Assembly: GCA_020025455.1 (NCBI GenBank)
Contig: JAHHSC010000003.1
Span: 1 to 50,828, forward strand
DNA length: 50,828 bases
From: Lawsonibacter sp.
Lineage (GTDB): Bacteria > Bacillota > Clostridia > Oscillospirales > Oscillospiraceae
Direction of reading: 5' to 3'
Within the stretch, counting starts at the first letter, position 1, and each line of letters starts with the position of its first letter. The position numbers and the translations under genes were made by a program. Shown here one piece after another: positions 33,890 through 41,912 of this stretch. The notes below the pieces were generated by a model, which saw only the letters and a list, made by a program, of their open reading frames with translations, did no database searches and had not been told where the DNA came from.

Positions 33890-34582
33890 GTGAAGACGGA
33901 GTTTAAACTGAGTAATGAAACATCACGGGAGTATGCATCCAGAGTGATTCGCGAAAAAATCGTCTCGCGAGAACTGACCCCCGGTTCCAAAATAAGCGAG
34001 GCAGAACTTGCCGCTCAGCTTGGCTTATCCAGAACCCCCGTACGTGAGGCGATGATCGAGCTAAATCGAATCCGCATTATCAATGTGCTGCCTCAAAAGG
34101 GAATTTATGTCTCGCTGATCGACTATGCACTGGTAGAGGAGGCACAATTTGTTCGCTACACGCTGGAGTGCGGAGTGATAGAATCTCTGTGCCAAATTGG
34201 CTTGACGCCGCAGCAGGAGGGTGCACTGGTGGAGAACCTGCGGCTCCAGGAGTTTTATGTGCAAAATCCGCTCCGTAACCGCTTGTTCGAATTGGACGAT
34301 GAGTTCCACCATATGCTGTTTAAATATGCCAACCGCGAAATGGCCTATGAGCTGATGAGAAGTATTAGTATCCACTTCGATCGGGTACGCAGTATGAGCA
34401 CCAATGTGGAGCAGGACCGTGATTTAAGCTTGGTCAACGAACATTGGAATGTTTTAGAGGCCATCATAAAAAAAGATGCTGACGCAGCCCATTCTTATCT
34501 GGTGGAGCACCTTGGACGGTATAAGTATGATGCTCACTATATCAAATCACACTACTGCGGTTTTGTGAAAGAGGATACCTGA
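33890..34582 (+). CDS. GntR/FCD-family transcriptional regulator
   Basis: A 230-aa regulator: winged helix-turn-helix at about residues 10-75 (ISEAELAAQLGLSRTPVREA is the recognition motif), then an all-helical FCD effector domain. The FCD metal ligands are suggested by the Asp in ELDDEFHHML and its His residues. The start is GTG at 33890 with GAGGG six bases ahead. It is divergent from manA-dctPQM and is its probable repressor, responding to the imported acid or its product. Confidence 0.9.
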   Translation: MKTEFKLSNETSREYASRVIREKIVSRELTPGSKISEAELAAQLGLSRTPVREAMIELNRIRIINVLPQKGIYVSLIDYALVEEAQFVRYTLECGVIESLCQIGLTPQQEGALVENLRLQEFYVQNPLRNRLFELDDEFHHMLFKYANREMAYELMRSISIHFDRVRSMSTNVEQDRDLSLVNEHWNVLEAIIKKDADAAHSYLVEHLGRYKYDAHYIKSHYCGFVKEDT

Positions 34583-34708
34583 GCGCCAGAATTGTTGCGG
34601 CACCCTGTGTGGCAGGAATCGTTCATCTCGGTGTGGAATGGAGACGTTCACTCGATCAGAGCTGCACTGGCCTGAAATCTTACTTGCGCTAACATACCTT
34701 ATAAAAAA

Positions 34709-34739
34709 GATCGGGAAGGTTCAACCTTCCCGATCGTTT
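34709..34739. terminator. Bidirectional terminator between convergent genes
   Basis: A 12-bp perfect stem (34709-34720 with 34724-34735), preceded by AAAAAA and followed by GTTTC. It is best placed to end the CNNM/CBS gene on the - strand. Confidence 0.8.
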
Positions 34740-34753
34740 CGTTATCCATTATT

Positions 34754-36010
34754 TTAATGGGGATCTGCCTCGTCCAGCAGACGCACGTTGATCTCCAACA
34801 CCCGGCGGTGCTCCACACGGGTGACCGTGACATCCATGCCCTCGGCGGTGAAATGGTCGCCCACCTCAGGCACGCGGCCCACCTGCTCCAGAACCCAGCC
34901 GGATACGGTGGCGGCGTCGCAGCTTCCTTTCATGGCGAAGAGGTCGTACATATCGTCCAAATCGGTGGAACAGGCCACCAGGTAGCTGCCGTCGGGCTGC
35001 TTCTGGAAATTCTCGATGACCTCATCGTGCTCATCCCAGATCTCGCCCACCAGCTCCTCCAGAATGTCCTCCAGCGTGGCAACACCTTCGGTGCCGCCGT
35101 ACTCGTCCACGACAATGGCCATATGGGCCTTGTTCTTCTGCAAGATTTGCAGAAGCTGGGAAATCTTAGTGTTTCCGGTGGTGTAGAAAACAGGGGACTT
35201 GATGTTGGAAACCATGGTTTCCCCCCGATAACGGGCGGCGTAGAAGTCCTTCTCGTGGATGACGCCCACAATGTTATCAATGTTGTCGTGGTAGATGGGG
35301 ATGCGGGAGTAGCCGCTCTGGGCAAAGAGGGAGGCCACCTGCTCCATGGTACTGTCCTCCTCAGCCGCCACCAGATCCACACGGGGGGTGAGGATCTCGG
35401 AGACTTCCAGATCGTTGAACTCGATGGCGGCCCGGATGAGGTCGCTCTCGTGCTCGTCCAGACCGCCCTCAGTTTCGGCCTGGTCCACCATACCCACCAG
35501 CTCTTCCTCCGTGATGCCGTCATTGGCACTGTGGCGGAACAACCGGTTTAAAAGCCGCTTCCAGAGCGTGAACAGGACGGACAGGGGGGTGAGCAGGACC
35601 ATGAGCACCCGCAGCAGGGGACAGGCGAACATGGCTACGGCCTCGGGCGTCTCCTTGGCCAGACTCTTGGGGGAGACCTCGCCAAAGATCAGAATGATGA
35701 TGGTCAGGGCCACGGTGGAAACGGTAGGGCCGTACTGCTGGAACCAGCGGGTACACAGCACGGTGGCCACCGTGGTGGCGGTAATGTTTACAATGTTGTT
35801 GCCAATGAGCAGAGTACTCAGCAGCTTGTCGAAGTTTTCAGCAAGTTCCAGGGTAGCGGCGGCACGCTTGCTGCCGTTGTCTGCCTTGGATTTTAGACGG
35901 ATGCGGTTTAAAGAGGTGTAGGCGGTCTCGCTGGCGGAGAAAAACGCGGAAAATCCAACCAGGATGACCAGAGCGACTAGCATACTGATACTGGTACTGT
36001 CAAGCCCCAT
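34754..36010 (-). CDS. CNNM/CBS-domain protein (HlyC/CorC family)
   Basis: A 418-aa membrane protein: a CNNM (DUF21) domain with an opening TM segment (MLVALVILVGFSAFF) and SASETAYTSLNRIRLK, then two CBS domains (LTPRVDLVAAEEDSTMEQVA; AIVVDEYGGTEGVATLEDIL), and a C-terminal CorC/HlyC domain. The family is linked to magnesium or cobalt efflux and ion homeostasis; the hemolysin name is historical. I chose ATG 36010 (MGLDSTSISM) because it fits family starts, though the ribosome site is distant (GGAG about 15 bases away). Confidence 0.88.
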   Translation of the reverse strand: MGLDSTSISMLVALVILVGFSAFFSASETAYTSLNRIRLKSKADNGSKRAAATLELAENFDKLLSTLLIGNNIVNITATTVATVLCTRWFQQYGPTVSTVALTIIILIFGEVSPKSLAKETPEAVAMFACPLLRVLMVLLTPLSVLFTLWKRLLNRLFRHSANDGITEEELVGMVDQAETEGGLDEHESDLIRAAIEFNDLEVSEILTPRVDLVAAEEDSTMEQVASLFAQSGYSRIPIYHDNIDNIVGVIHEKDFYAARYRGETMVSNIKSPVFYTTGNTKISQLLQILQKNKAHMAIVVDEYGGTEGVATLEDILEELVGEIWDEHDEVIENFQKQPDGSYLVACSTDLDDMYDLFAMKGSCDAATVSGWVLEQVGRVPEVGDHFTAEGMDVTVTRVEHRRVLEINVRLLDEADPH

Positions 36011-36193
36011 GATGAGAGAGATCACTCCAATTTTACATTTTATTATTCTTGTAGTACGGGGAATATGCGGTGGGGACTGCATTTGGGCAGGAGTATAACA
36101 CAGCCGGGTGGAAAATTCAAGTTAAACTTGTGTACAGATATACCAAAGACGTAAAATTTGGCGAGAATACCAGTTAAAAAGTGAAAAAAGTGC

Positions 36194-36222
36194 TTGACGA
36201 GGACACAGCAGCATGATATAGT
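36194..36222 (+). promoter_or_regulatory. Promoter of rpmG-secE-nusG-rplKA
   Basis: TTGACG (36194-36199), 17 bases, TATAGT (36217-36222). Transcription from here gives a leader of about 260 bases before rpmG. Confidence 0.7.
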
Positions 36223-36229
36223 AATTACA

Positions 36230-36489
36230 CCTGTGAAAAGGGGCTTTTTTGTTGTGCGCATTTTTTGCGGTGTTTGACGCACAACCCCCTCACCCACCTG
36301 GGACACAGGGAGGCAAATTGCCGAGTCCCACCGTGATCGTATTTCAGGCGTGTCCGTGCGCGCCTGTGTCTTACGCTGGATTCGGCATCAGAGGAGTCGA
36401 GATCCGGCGTTTTCTTTTGCCCGGAGCCCGGTTCACTCAGCGGAACCCCACCCCGGGGACCCGCAATTATTTAAGGAGGTGCCGAACAC
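36230..36489 (+). promoter_or_regulatory. Long untranslated leader of the rpmG operon
   Basis: The 479-base gap between genes holds the promoter and this leader. It includes a stem of GTTGTGCG (36251-36258) with CGCACAAC (36278-36285) and several GC-rich pairing segments (for example around 36345-36375 and 36415-36465). No small protein gene is evident and no known riboswitch consensus is recognised. Confidence 0.4.
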
Positions 36490-36654
36490 ATGGCAAAAAG
36501 CGGCGCGCGCGTGAAGGTCACCCTGCGGTGCTCTGAGTGCAAGCAGAGAAACTACAACACCATGAAGAACAAGAAGAATACCCCTGACCGCCTGGAGATG
36601 AACAAGTACTGCCCCTTCTGCAGAAAGCACACTGTCCACAACGAGACTAAGTAA
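36490..36654 (+). CDS. rpmG: 50S ribosomal protein L33 (zinc-binding form)
   Basis: A 54-aa protein encoded before secE, a common Firmicutes order. The sequence runs MAKSGARVKVTLRCSECKQR and ends HTVHNETK. Four cysteines (C14, C17, C41, C44) form a zinc ribbon, so this is the C+ form favoured under zinc-replete conditions. TAAGGAGG precedes the ATG. Confidence 0.97.
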   Translation: MAKSGARVKVTLRCSECKQRNYNTMKNKKNTPDRLEMNKYCPFCRKHTVHNETK

Positions 36655-36690
36655 TAGTTCTCTATGGATGATATGAAAGAAGGGTATCGA

Positions 36691-36975
36691 ATGGCTGAGA
36701 ATGAAAAGCTGGAGCAGCAGGCTCCCGTTCAGGCTGAAAAGGCCAAGAAGGAGAAGAAGCCCGAGAAGAAAAAGCCCGGCTTCTTTGCCCGCATTGGCAA
36801 GTGGCTCAAGGAGATGAAGAGCGAGCTGAAGAAGGTCCAGTGGCCTACCCGCAAGCAGACGATCAACAACACGCTGATCGTAATTGCCTGCGTGATCGTG
36901 GTGGGCATCTGCATCTGGGTCTTTGATCTGGTCGCAAACGAGGCGATCAAGGCCATCATCTCCTTCCTGGGCTGA
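36691..36975 (+). CDS. secE: Preprotein translocase subunit SecE
   Basis: A 94-aa protein with a long Lys/Glu-rich cytosolic N-terminus, the family motif WLKEMKSELKKVQWPTRKQT and one C-terminal TM helix (about residues 63-83). SecE clamps SecY in the translocon. The ATG at 36691 (MAENEKLEQQ) has AAGGG upstream; an in-frame ATG at 36664 lies too close to the rpmG end to have a good site. Confidence 0.95.
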   Translation: MAENEKLEQQAPVQAEKAKKEKKPEKKKPGFFARIGKWLKEMKSELKKVQWPTRKQTINNTLIVIACVIVVGICIWVFDLVANEAIKAIISFLG

Positions 36976-36988
36976 CGAGGTGACGGAT

Positions 36989-37513
36989 ATGGCCGACAAT
37001 GCAAATTGGTATGTGGTCCACACCTATTCCGGTTATGAGAATACGGTCAAAGCCACCATCGAGAAGTATGTCGAAAACCGCAACCTGCAGGATCTGATCC
37101 ACGAGATCAACATCCCGATGGAAACTGTCACCGAGATCACGGATAACGGAAGCAAGGACGTGGAGCGCAAGGTGTTCCCCGGCTATGTGCTGGTCAAGAT
37201 GGTCATGACCGACGAGACCTGGCACGTGGTCCGCAACGTCCGCGGCGTCACCGGCTTCCTGGGCGAAGGCAACAAGGCTATCCCCCTCAGTGACGCGGAT
37301 GTAGCCGCCCTCGGTGTTGAAAAGCACGAGGTGGTCATCGGTTACCAGGTTGGTGATACCGTTAAAATCACCGACGGCGCCCTGGAGTCCTTCCTGGGCA
37401 CGGTGGAAGAGATCGACATGGACCAGAACAAGGTCCGCGTGGTCGTGTCTATGTTTGGACGCGAGACCCCCGTGGAGCTGGAGCTGGATCAGGTCGAGCC
37501 CGCCGATCCGTAA
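36989..37513 (+). CDS. nusG: Transcription termination/antitermination protein NusG
   Basis: A 174-aa protein: NGN domain (NWYVVHTYSGYENTVKATIE and FPGYVLVKMVMTDETWHVVR) and a C-terminal KOW domain (GDTVKITDGALESFLGTVEE). NusG binds RNA polymerase and couples transcription to translation or Rho. The ATG at 36989 lies 13 bases after secE. Confidence 0.97.
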   Translation: MADNANWYVVHTYSGYENTVKATIEKYVENRNLQDLIHEINIPMETVTEITDNGSKDVERKVFPGYVLVKMVMTDETWHVVRNVRGVTGFLGEGNKAIPLSDADVAALGVEKHEVVIGYQVGDTVKITDGALESFLGTVEEIDMDQNKVRVVVSMFGRETPVELELDQVEPADP

Positions 37514-37524
37514 CTTTACGGTTC

Positions 37525-37600
37525 CCGCGGCATATGCCGCAACGTGGGAGGGACGGCAAAACGTCCCGCCAATTAGGACCTAAATGGTCCCCCAAACCAC
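37525..37600 (+). promoter_or_regulatory. Probable L1/L11-type autoregulatory leader of rplKA
   Basis: The 112 bases between nusG and rplK contain CGTGGGAGGGACGGCAAAAC and CGTCCCGCC, a GGGACG/CGTCCC stem like the conserved leader found before rplK in many Firmicutes. Excess L1 is the likely effector, by homology. Confidence 0.5.
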
Positions 37601-37625
37601 ATTTTATCAATGGAGGTGCTCATTC

Positions 37626-38051
37626 GTGGCACAGAAAGTAACTGGATACGTTAAACTTCAGATCCCCGCCGGCAAGGCAACTCCCGCACCCCCTGTTGGT
37701 CCCGCTCTGGGCCAGCACGGTGTTAACATCGCCGCTTTCACCAAGGAGTTCAACGAGCGCACCAAGAATGATATGGGCATGATCATTCCCGTTATCATCA
37801 CCGTGTACGCCGACCGCTCCTTCACCTTCGTTACCAAGACCCCTCCCGCTGCCGTTCTGATCAAGAAGGCCTGCGGCCTGGAGTCCGGCTCTGGTGTGCC
37901 CAACAAGACCAAGGTTGCCACCATCAGCAAGGAGGATGTCCGCAAGATCGCTGAGACCAAGATGCCCGACCTGAACGCTGCCAACATTGAGGCTGCCATG
38001 AGCATGGTCGCCGGCACCGCCCGTTCCATGGGCGTCGTCGTGGGCGAGTAA
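37626..38051 (+). CDS. rplK: 50S ribosomal protein L11
   Basis: A 141-aa protein with the L11 signature VKLQIPAGKATPAPPVGPAL and GQHGVNIAAF at the N-terminus and the RNA-binding C-terminal domain. The start is GTG at 37626 with GGAGG a short distance ahead; the codon before it is not a better start. rplA follows after 14 bases. Confidence 0.97.
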   Translation: MAQKVTGYVKLQIPAGKATPAPPVGPALGQHGVNIAAFTKEFNERTKNDMGMIIPVIITVYADRSFTFVTKTPPAAVLIKKACGLESGSGVPNKTKVATISKEDVRKIAETKMPDLNAANIEAAMSMVAGTARSMGVVVGE

Positions 38052-38065
38052 GGAGGGTACGAAGA

Positions 38066-38758
38066 ATGTTTAGAGGTAAGAAGTATCAGGAGAGCGCCAA
38101 GAAGATCGACAGCAGCAATCTGTACGATCCCGCCGACGCTATGAAGCTGGTCGTTGAGACCGCTACCGCTAAGTTCGACGAGACCGTCGAGCTGCACGTC
38201 AAGCTGGGCGTTGACTCCCGTCACGCCGATCAGCAGGTCCGCGGCGCTATCGTGCTGCCTCACGGCACCGGTAAGAGCCTGCGCGTGCTGGTCTTTGCCA
38301 AGGGCGCTAAGGCTGACGAGGCCCGTGCCGCTGGCGCTGACTATGTTGGCGATATGGACATGGTCGAGAAGATCCAGAAGGAAAACTGGTTCGACTTCGA
38401 CGTGGTCGTCGCTACCCCCGACATGATGGGCTTTGTTGGCCGTCTGGGTAAGGTCCTGGGCCCCAAGGGTCTGATGCCCTCCCCCAAGGCCGGCACCGTC
38501 ACCATGGACGTGACCAAGGCTGTCAACGAGATCAAGGCCGGTAAGGTCGAGTATCGTCTGGACAAGACCAACATCATCCACTGCCCCATCGGCAAGGCCT
38601 CTTTCGGCGCCGAGAAGCTGGGTGAGAACTTCAGCGCCATCATGGGCGCTATCATCAAGGCGAAGCCTTCCGCTGCAAAGGGCCAGTATATCAAGAGCTG
38701 CACCGTGGTTTCCACCATGGGCCCCGGCATCAAGATCAACGGCGCTAAGCTGGGCTAA
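38066..38758 (+). CDS. rplA: 50S ribosomal protein L1
   Basis: A 230-aa protein with the family marks ETVELHVKLGVDSRHADQQV, LPHGTGKSLRVLVF and MGFVGRLGKVLGPKGLMPSP. L1 forms the mobile stalk at the ribosome exit site and typically represses its own operon. AAGGAGG precedes the ATG. It ends the upstream unit; a new promoter starts the rplJL unit 40 bases later. Confidence 0.97.
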   Translation: MFRGKKYQESAKKIDSSNLYDPADAMKLVVETATAKFDETVELHVKLGVDSRHADQQVRGAIVLPHGTGKSLRVLVFAKGAKADEARAAGADYVGDMDMVEKIQKENWFDFDVVVATPDMMGFVGRLGKVLGPKGLMPSPKAGTVTMDVTKAVNEIKAGKVEYRLDKTNIIHCPIGKASFGAEKLGENFSAIMGAIIKAKPSAAKGQYIKSCTVVSTMGPGIKINGAKLG

Positions 38759-38782
38759 TCGCCTGATTCCAATCGGTATCAT

Positions 38783-38828
38783 TCCTGGACAGGTTTTGCT
38801 TGACAATACCTGTCCAGGATGGTATAAT
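38783..38828 (+). promoter_or_regulatory. rplJL promoter overlapped by an 11-bp inverted repeat
   Basis: A perfect consensus promoter: TTGACA (38800-38805), 17 bases, TATAAT (38823-38828). The inverted repeat TCCTGGACAGG (38783-38793) with CCTGTCCAGGA (38809-38819) brackets the -35 and covers the spacer. It could be the rplKA terminator hairpin, or an operator. Confidence 0.8.
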
Positions 38829-38837
38829 AACTATCGC

Positions 38838-38990
38838 GTTCAAAGACAGCAGGGGTCTGAATGATCGGACATAATTCCTGCCGAGAGTGCTCTCAAAAGA
38901 ATACTTTTGATTGTACTGTCCTTCGAGTCTTTTGACACGGGGGATTTTTCTTTTGTTTTGTTCGAACGCGAACAAAATCTGTTGGAGGTG
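38838..38990 (+). promoter_or_regulatory. L10 leader of rplJL
   Basis: AAAGACAGCAGG followed about 45 bases later by CCTGCCGAGA matches the conserved ribosomal L10 leader, where the L10(L12)4 complex binds its own mRNA. The downstream part has TTTTGACACGGGGGATTTTTC, which may act as an attenuator. Confidence 0.8.
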
Positions 38991-39000
38991 AATCCAAAAA

Positions 39001-39531
39001 ATGCCTAACGCAAAGGTTCTTTCCGAGAAGCAGGCCGTGGTGGCCGCTCTGACCGAGCAGCTGAAGAACGCCCAGAGCGGCGTCCTGGTTGACTACAAGG
39101 GCATCACCGTGGCTGAGGATACCGCTCTCCGTCACGAGCTGCGTGAGAACGACGTGCAGTACGGCGTGGTCAAGAACACTCTGGCCCGTTTTGCTGTGAA
39201 CAACGTCGGTCTGAACGAGCTGGACGGTGTGCTGAACGGCACCACTTCTCTGGCCACCTGTGCCACCGACCCCATCGCTCCCATGCGAATTATCAACAAG
39301 CACGCCAAGAAGCTCAACGGTAAGTTTGAGATCAAGGGCGGCTTCATGGACGGTAAGGTCATCTCCCTGGAGGAGATTACTGCTCTGGCCGACCTGCCTT
39401 CCAAGGACGTTCTGCTGGCCCAGACTCTGGGTATGATGCTGGCTCCTCTGACCAGCCTGGCTATCGTCCTGAAGGCTATCGCCGAGAAGGACGGCGAGGC
39501 TCCCGCCGAGGAGGCTCCCGCTGCCGAGTAA
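39001..39531 (+). CDS. rplJ: 50S ribosomal protein L10
   Basis: A 176-aa protein with GVLVDYKGITVAEDTALRHE and VVKNTLARFAV, and a C-terminal helix that binds L7/L12 dimers, ending in an Ala/Glu-rich tail. TTGGAGGTG precedes the ATG. It forms the base of the ribosomal stalk and is the likely autoregulator of the leader just upstream. Confidence 0.97.
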   Translation: MPNAKVLSEKQAVVAALTEQLKNAQSGVLVDYKGITVAEDTALRHELRENDVQYGVVKNTLARFAVNNVGLNELDGVLNGTTSLATCATDPIAPMRIINKHAKKLNGKFEIKGGFMDGKVISLEEITALADLPSKDVLLAQTLGMMLAPLTSLAIVLKAIAEKDGEAPAEEAPAAE

Positions 39532-39608
39532 GTTACTCGGTATCTACTGCTCCTTTTGGAGCAACACTTAAATTTTAAATACACCATCTATTTAGGAGGT
39601 AAATAACA

Positions 39609-39986
39609 ATGGCTACTGAGAAGATCACCAATCTCATCGAGGAAGTTAAGGCTCTGACTGTTCTGGAGCTGAACGAGCTGGTTAAGGCTCTGGAGGAGGA
39701 GTTCGGCGTTTCCGCCGCTGCTATGGCCGCTCCCGCTGCTGGCGGCGCTGCTGCTCCCGCTGCTGAGGAGAAGACCGAGTTTGACGTTGTCCTGGCTGGT
39801 TTCGACGCCGCTGCCAAGATCAAGGTCATCAAGGTTGTCCGCGAGGTCACCGGCCAGGGTCTGGCTGAGGCCAAGGCTACCGTCGAGGGCACTCCCAAGA
39901 CTCTGAAGGAGGCCGTGTCCAAGGACGAGGCTGAGGAGCTGAAGAAGAAGCTGGAAGAGGCCGGCGCCAAGGTCGAGCTGAAGTAA
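39609..39986 (+). CDS. rplL: 50S ribosomal protein L7/L12
   Basis: A 125-aa acidic protein: N-terminal dimer domain (KALTVLELNELVKALEEEFG), an Ala/Pro/Gly hinge (AAAMAAPAAGGAAAPAAEEK) and the C-terminal factor-binding domain (KIKVIKVVREVTGQGLAEAK). TTAGGAGG precedes the ATG. A TGCTCC/GGAGCA hairpin sits in the gap after rplJ. The gene is followed by a strong terminator instead of rpoB. Confidence 0.97.
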   Translation: MATEKITNLIEEVKALTVLELNELVKALEEEFGVSAAAMAAPAAGGAAAPAAEEKTEFDVVLAGFDAAAKIKVIKVVREVTGQGLAEAKATVEGTPKTLKEAVSKDEAEELKKKLEEAGAKVELK

Positions 39987-40008
39987 GTTTTTCTTCAAAA
40001 CTGCTGTT

Positions 40009-40042
40009 AAAAACACCCACGGGAAACCGTGGGTGTTTTTTT
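40009..40042. terminator. Intrinsic terminator after rplL
   Basis: ACACCCACGG (40013-40022), GAAA tetraloop, CCGTGGGTGT (40027-40036), with A-run before and a seven-T run after. Confidence 0.93.
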
Positions 40043-40079
40043 GCCTGTATGGAGGAAGCGGCCATTTTGCCCCACATAA

Positions 40080-40121
40080 AAACCCCAACCGACCTTGCAG
40101 GGGCAAGATCGGTTGGGGTTC
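40080..40121. terminator. Terminator of the XRE regulator gene
   Basis: AACCCCAACCGACCTTGC pairs with GCAAGATCGGTTGGGGTT around AGGG; one mismatch. Preceded by AAAA, giving Ts in the - direction. Confidence 0.8.
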
Positions 40122-40140
40122 GTTGGTTTTCGGGTATCCG

Positions 40141-40596
40141 TCAGGGGTGCTCACGCCAATACTTCAGTGTGGGCAGCTGTTTTTCAAAGAAGCTGCGGGC
40201 ATCTTCCTTTGTCCAGTCCCCCAGAGGCATATGGTCCACCAGGTAGTCGATCAATTCTTCCACCGACTGATAGAGGAACTTCTCACCGTCGTAGCACCAT
40301 TTGCAGTACGCCTCGTTGAAGGAGCCGTCTGCCTCCCGACTGATGGAAGCATCGTCCAGCGGCATCCCACAGCACTGACAGATGAGAGTTTGGGGGCTTC
40401 CCAGCAGTGTGTTGATCGACACATTAAAGTAGATGGACAGCTGTTTCAACGTGTCGCTGCTGGGGACGGTGTCTCCGTTTTCCCAGCGAGAGACTGCCTG
40501 TCTGGTCACAAAAACCTCTTTTGCCAGTTCCTCCTGTGACACTCCTTTTTCGTTCCGGAGTTTTAAAAGTATGTCCTTTGTCTCCACTGTGCTCAC
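40141..40596 (-). CDS. XRE-family HTH protein with C-terminal zinc ribbon
   Basis: A 151-aa protein. The XRE helix-turn-helix is at about residues 8-62 (SQEELAKEVFVTRQAVSRWE is its core). The C-terminal half has CQCCGMPL and CKWCYDGEKF, a four-Cys putative zinc-ribbon domain, followed by a helical stretch. Such fusions are common in Firmicutes and of unknown target. The promoter (AGACAA/AGTATA read on the + strand, i.e. TTGTCT-17-TATACT on the - strand, 40648 to 40620) lies just ahead. Neighbour genes give no function. Confidence 0.88.
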   Translation of the reverse strand: MSTVETKDILLKLRNEKGVSQEELAKEVFVTRQAVSRWENGDTVPSSDTLKQLSIYFNVSINTLLGSPQTLICQCCGMPLDDASISREADGSFNEAYCKWCYDGEKFLYQSVEELIDYLVDHMPLGDWTKEDARSFFEKQLPTLKYWREHP

Positions 40597-40619
40597 CTCG
40601 CGTATGCGTTTATAACCAT

Positions 40620-40648
40620 AGTATAGACCGGAACGACTTGGGAGACAA
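40620..40648 (-). promoter_or_regulatory. Promoter of the XRE regulator gene
   Basis: Read leftward: TTGTCT (40648-40643), 17 bases, TATACT (40625-40620). Confidence 0.55.
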
Positions 40649-40729
40649 GCAACTGGCTGTTGCGTCTTGTGCCTTCAAGGAAACCACGGGGGAGAAGTTC
40701 TCCACAAATTCTAATCCTCTGGTGGAACC

Positions 40730-41533
40730 TTAGAAGGCGGGGACAACGGCGTCGCCGTAGGTCTCGGTGATGTAGGTTTTGACGGCTTCGCTGGTCAGGG
40801 CTTCGGCCAGAGCCTTGATCTCGGGGCGGTCCTGGCTGCCGTCCTTTACGGCCAGCACGTTGACAAAGGGGGCGGCGGCCTGGGCGGCATCCTCAAACGC
40901 CACAGCCTCATCGCTGGTCAGGCCGGTGCTCAGGGCGTAGTTGCCGTTGATGACTGCCAGAGCCACGTCCTGGCGGCGGGCGGGCAGCTGGCTGGCCTCC
41001 AGCTCGACAATTTCGTAGTTGTGGGGGTTCTCATCAATGTCGTCCTTGGTGGCGGCCAGGCCGGCATCCTCACGCAGGGTGATGAGACCGTTGGCCTCCA
41101 GCAGACGCAGGGCGCGGGCCTCGTTGGTGCCATCGTTGGGAACGGCGATCTGGTCGCCGTCCTTCAGCTCGGCCAGAGAAGCGGCCTTGCCGGGGTAGAT
41201 GGCCAGAGGCTCATAGTGGATCTCGGCTACGGAGGCCAGATGGGTGCCGTTCTGATCGTTGAAGTCGTTCAGGTAGGTGATGTGCTGGAAGTAATTGGCG
41301 TCGATGGAGCCGTCCTCCAGAGAGGTGTTGGGCAGGACGTAGTCGTTGAACTCCACGATCTCCAGGTTGACGTTCTGCTTGGCCAGCTCCTCCTTGACCA
41401 CGGCCAGGATCTCGGCGTGGGGGGCGGGAGAAGCGCCCACCTTGACGGTGAGGCCCTCGTCCTTTTTGCCGCAGCCGGCCAGCAGGCCCAGGGCCAGAAT
41501 TGCGGTGAGCAGAGCACAGGTAAGTTTCTTCAT
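40730..41533 (-). CDS. metQ: Methionine-binding lipoprotein MetQ
   Basis: A 267-aa binding protein of the NlpA/MetQ family. The signal peptide ends LLAGC (lipobox). Body motifs: VKVGASPAPHAEILAVVKEE, DANYFQHITYLNDFN, and LEASQLPARRQDVALAVING. It captures D/L-methionine for MetNI. The ATG at 41533 has AAGGAGG upstream; a longer open frame to 41674 runs into the T-box terminator and is not coding. It has its own promoter and T-box. Confidence 0.96.
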   Translation of the reverse strand: MKKLTCALLTAILALGLLAGCGKKDEGLTVKVGASPAPHAEILAVVKEELAKQNVNLEIVEFNDYVLPNTSLEDGSIDANYFQHITYLNDFNDQNGTHLASVAEIHYEPLAIYPGKAASLAELKDGDQIAVPNDGTNEARALRLLEANGLITLREDAGLAATKDDIDENPHNYEIVELEASQLPARRQDVALAVINGNYALSTGLTSDEAVAFEDAAQAAAPFVNVLAVKDGSQDRPEIKALAEALTSEAVKTYITETYGDAVVPAF

Positions 41534-41566
41534 GATAAATTCCTCCTTGTTTGATCCCGATTTTGG

Positions 41567-41866
41567 GTACAAAAAAACGCCCTTGAACAAATTCAAGGAC
41601 GACAGCTTCTGCTTCGTGGTACCACCTTGCTTCGCTCCCTTCTCACGAAGTGGAGCCTTTGGGAGTACAGACATACTCCTGTGCTGTCACGGGCACTCCC
41701 GTCATAGCCTATGCGTTACCGCAGTCGGTATGCAGCTCCGGAACCATGTTCGGCAGGGCCTTCGCTGTCCGTTTCCACCAATCCGGACTCTCTGTGAGCT
41801 ATCAACCTGCGTACTCTTTCCTTCATTGCCTTTGGTTGGGCGTTATTTGGTTTTCCCTTTCGGGTT
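41567..41866 (-). promoter_or_regulatory. T-box leader (tRNA-Met) of metQ
   Basis: On the - strand: stem I with AGAGAGTCCGG and GGTGGAAACGGAC, a likely ATG specifier (complement of 41745-41747) in GAACATGGTTCC, the T-box core GCAAGGTGGTACCACG (about 41616-41631), and a terminator pairing 41581-41587 with 41592-41598, followed by seven Ts. Uncharged tRNA-Met should turn metQ on. Confidence 0.93.
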
Positions 41867-41872
41867 GCACTC

Positions 41873-41901
41873 ACTATACAGCCAGTGGAAAGAATTGTCA
41901 A
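41873..41901 (-). promoter_or_regulatory. metQ promoter
   Basis: Read leftward: consensus TTGACA (41901-41896), 17 bases, TATAGT (41878-41873), just ahead of the T-box. Confidence 0.8.
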
Positions 41902-41912
41902 GCACTTTTTTT

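Noticed and set aside
41567..41674. An N-terminal extension of MetQ into the T-box
   Set aside because: The extension would translate the T-box antiterminator and terminator; MetQ has a good ribosome site and signal peptide at 41533.
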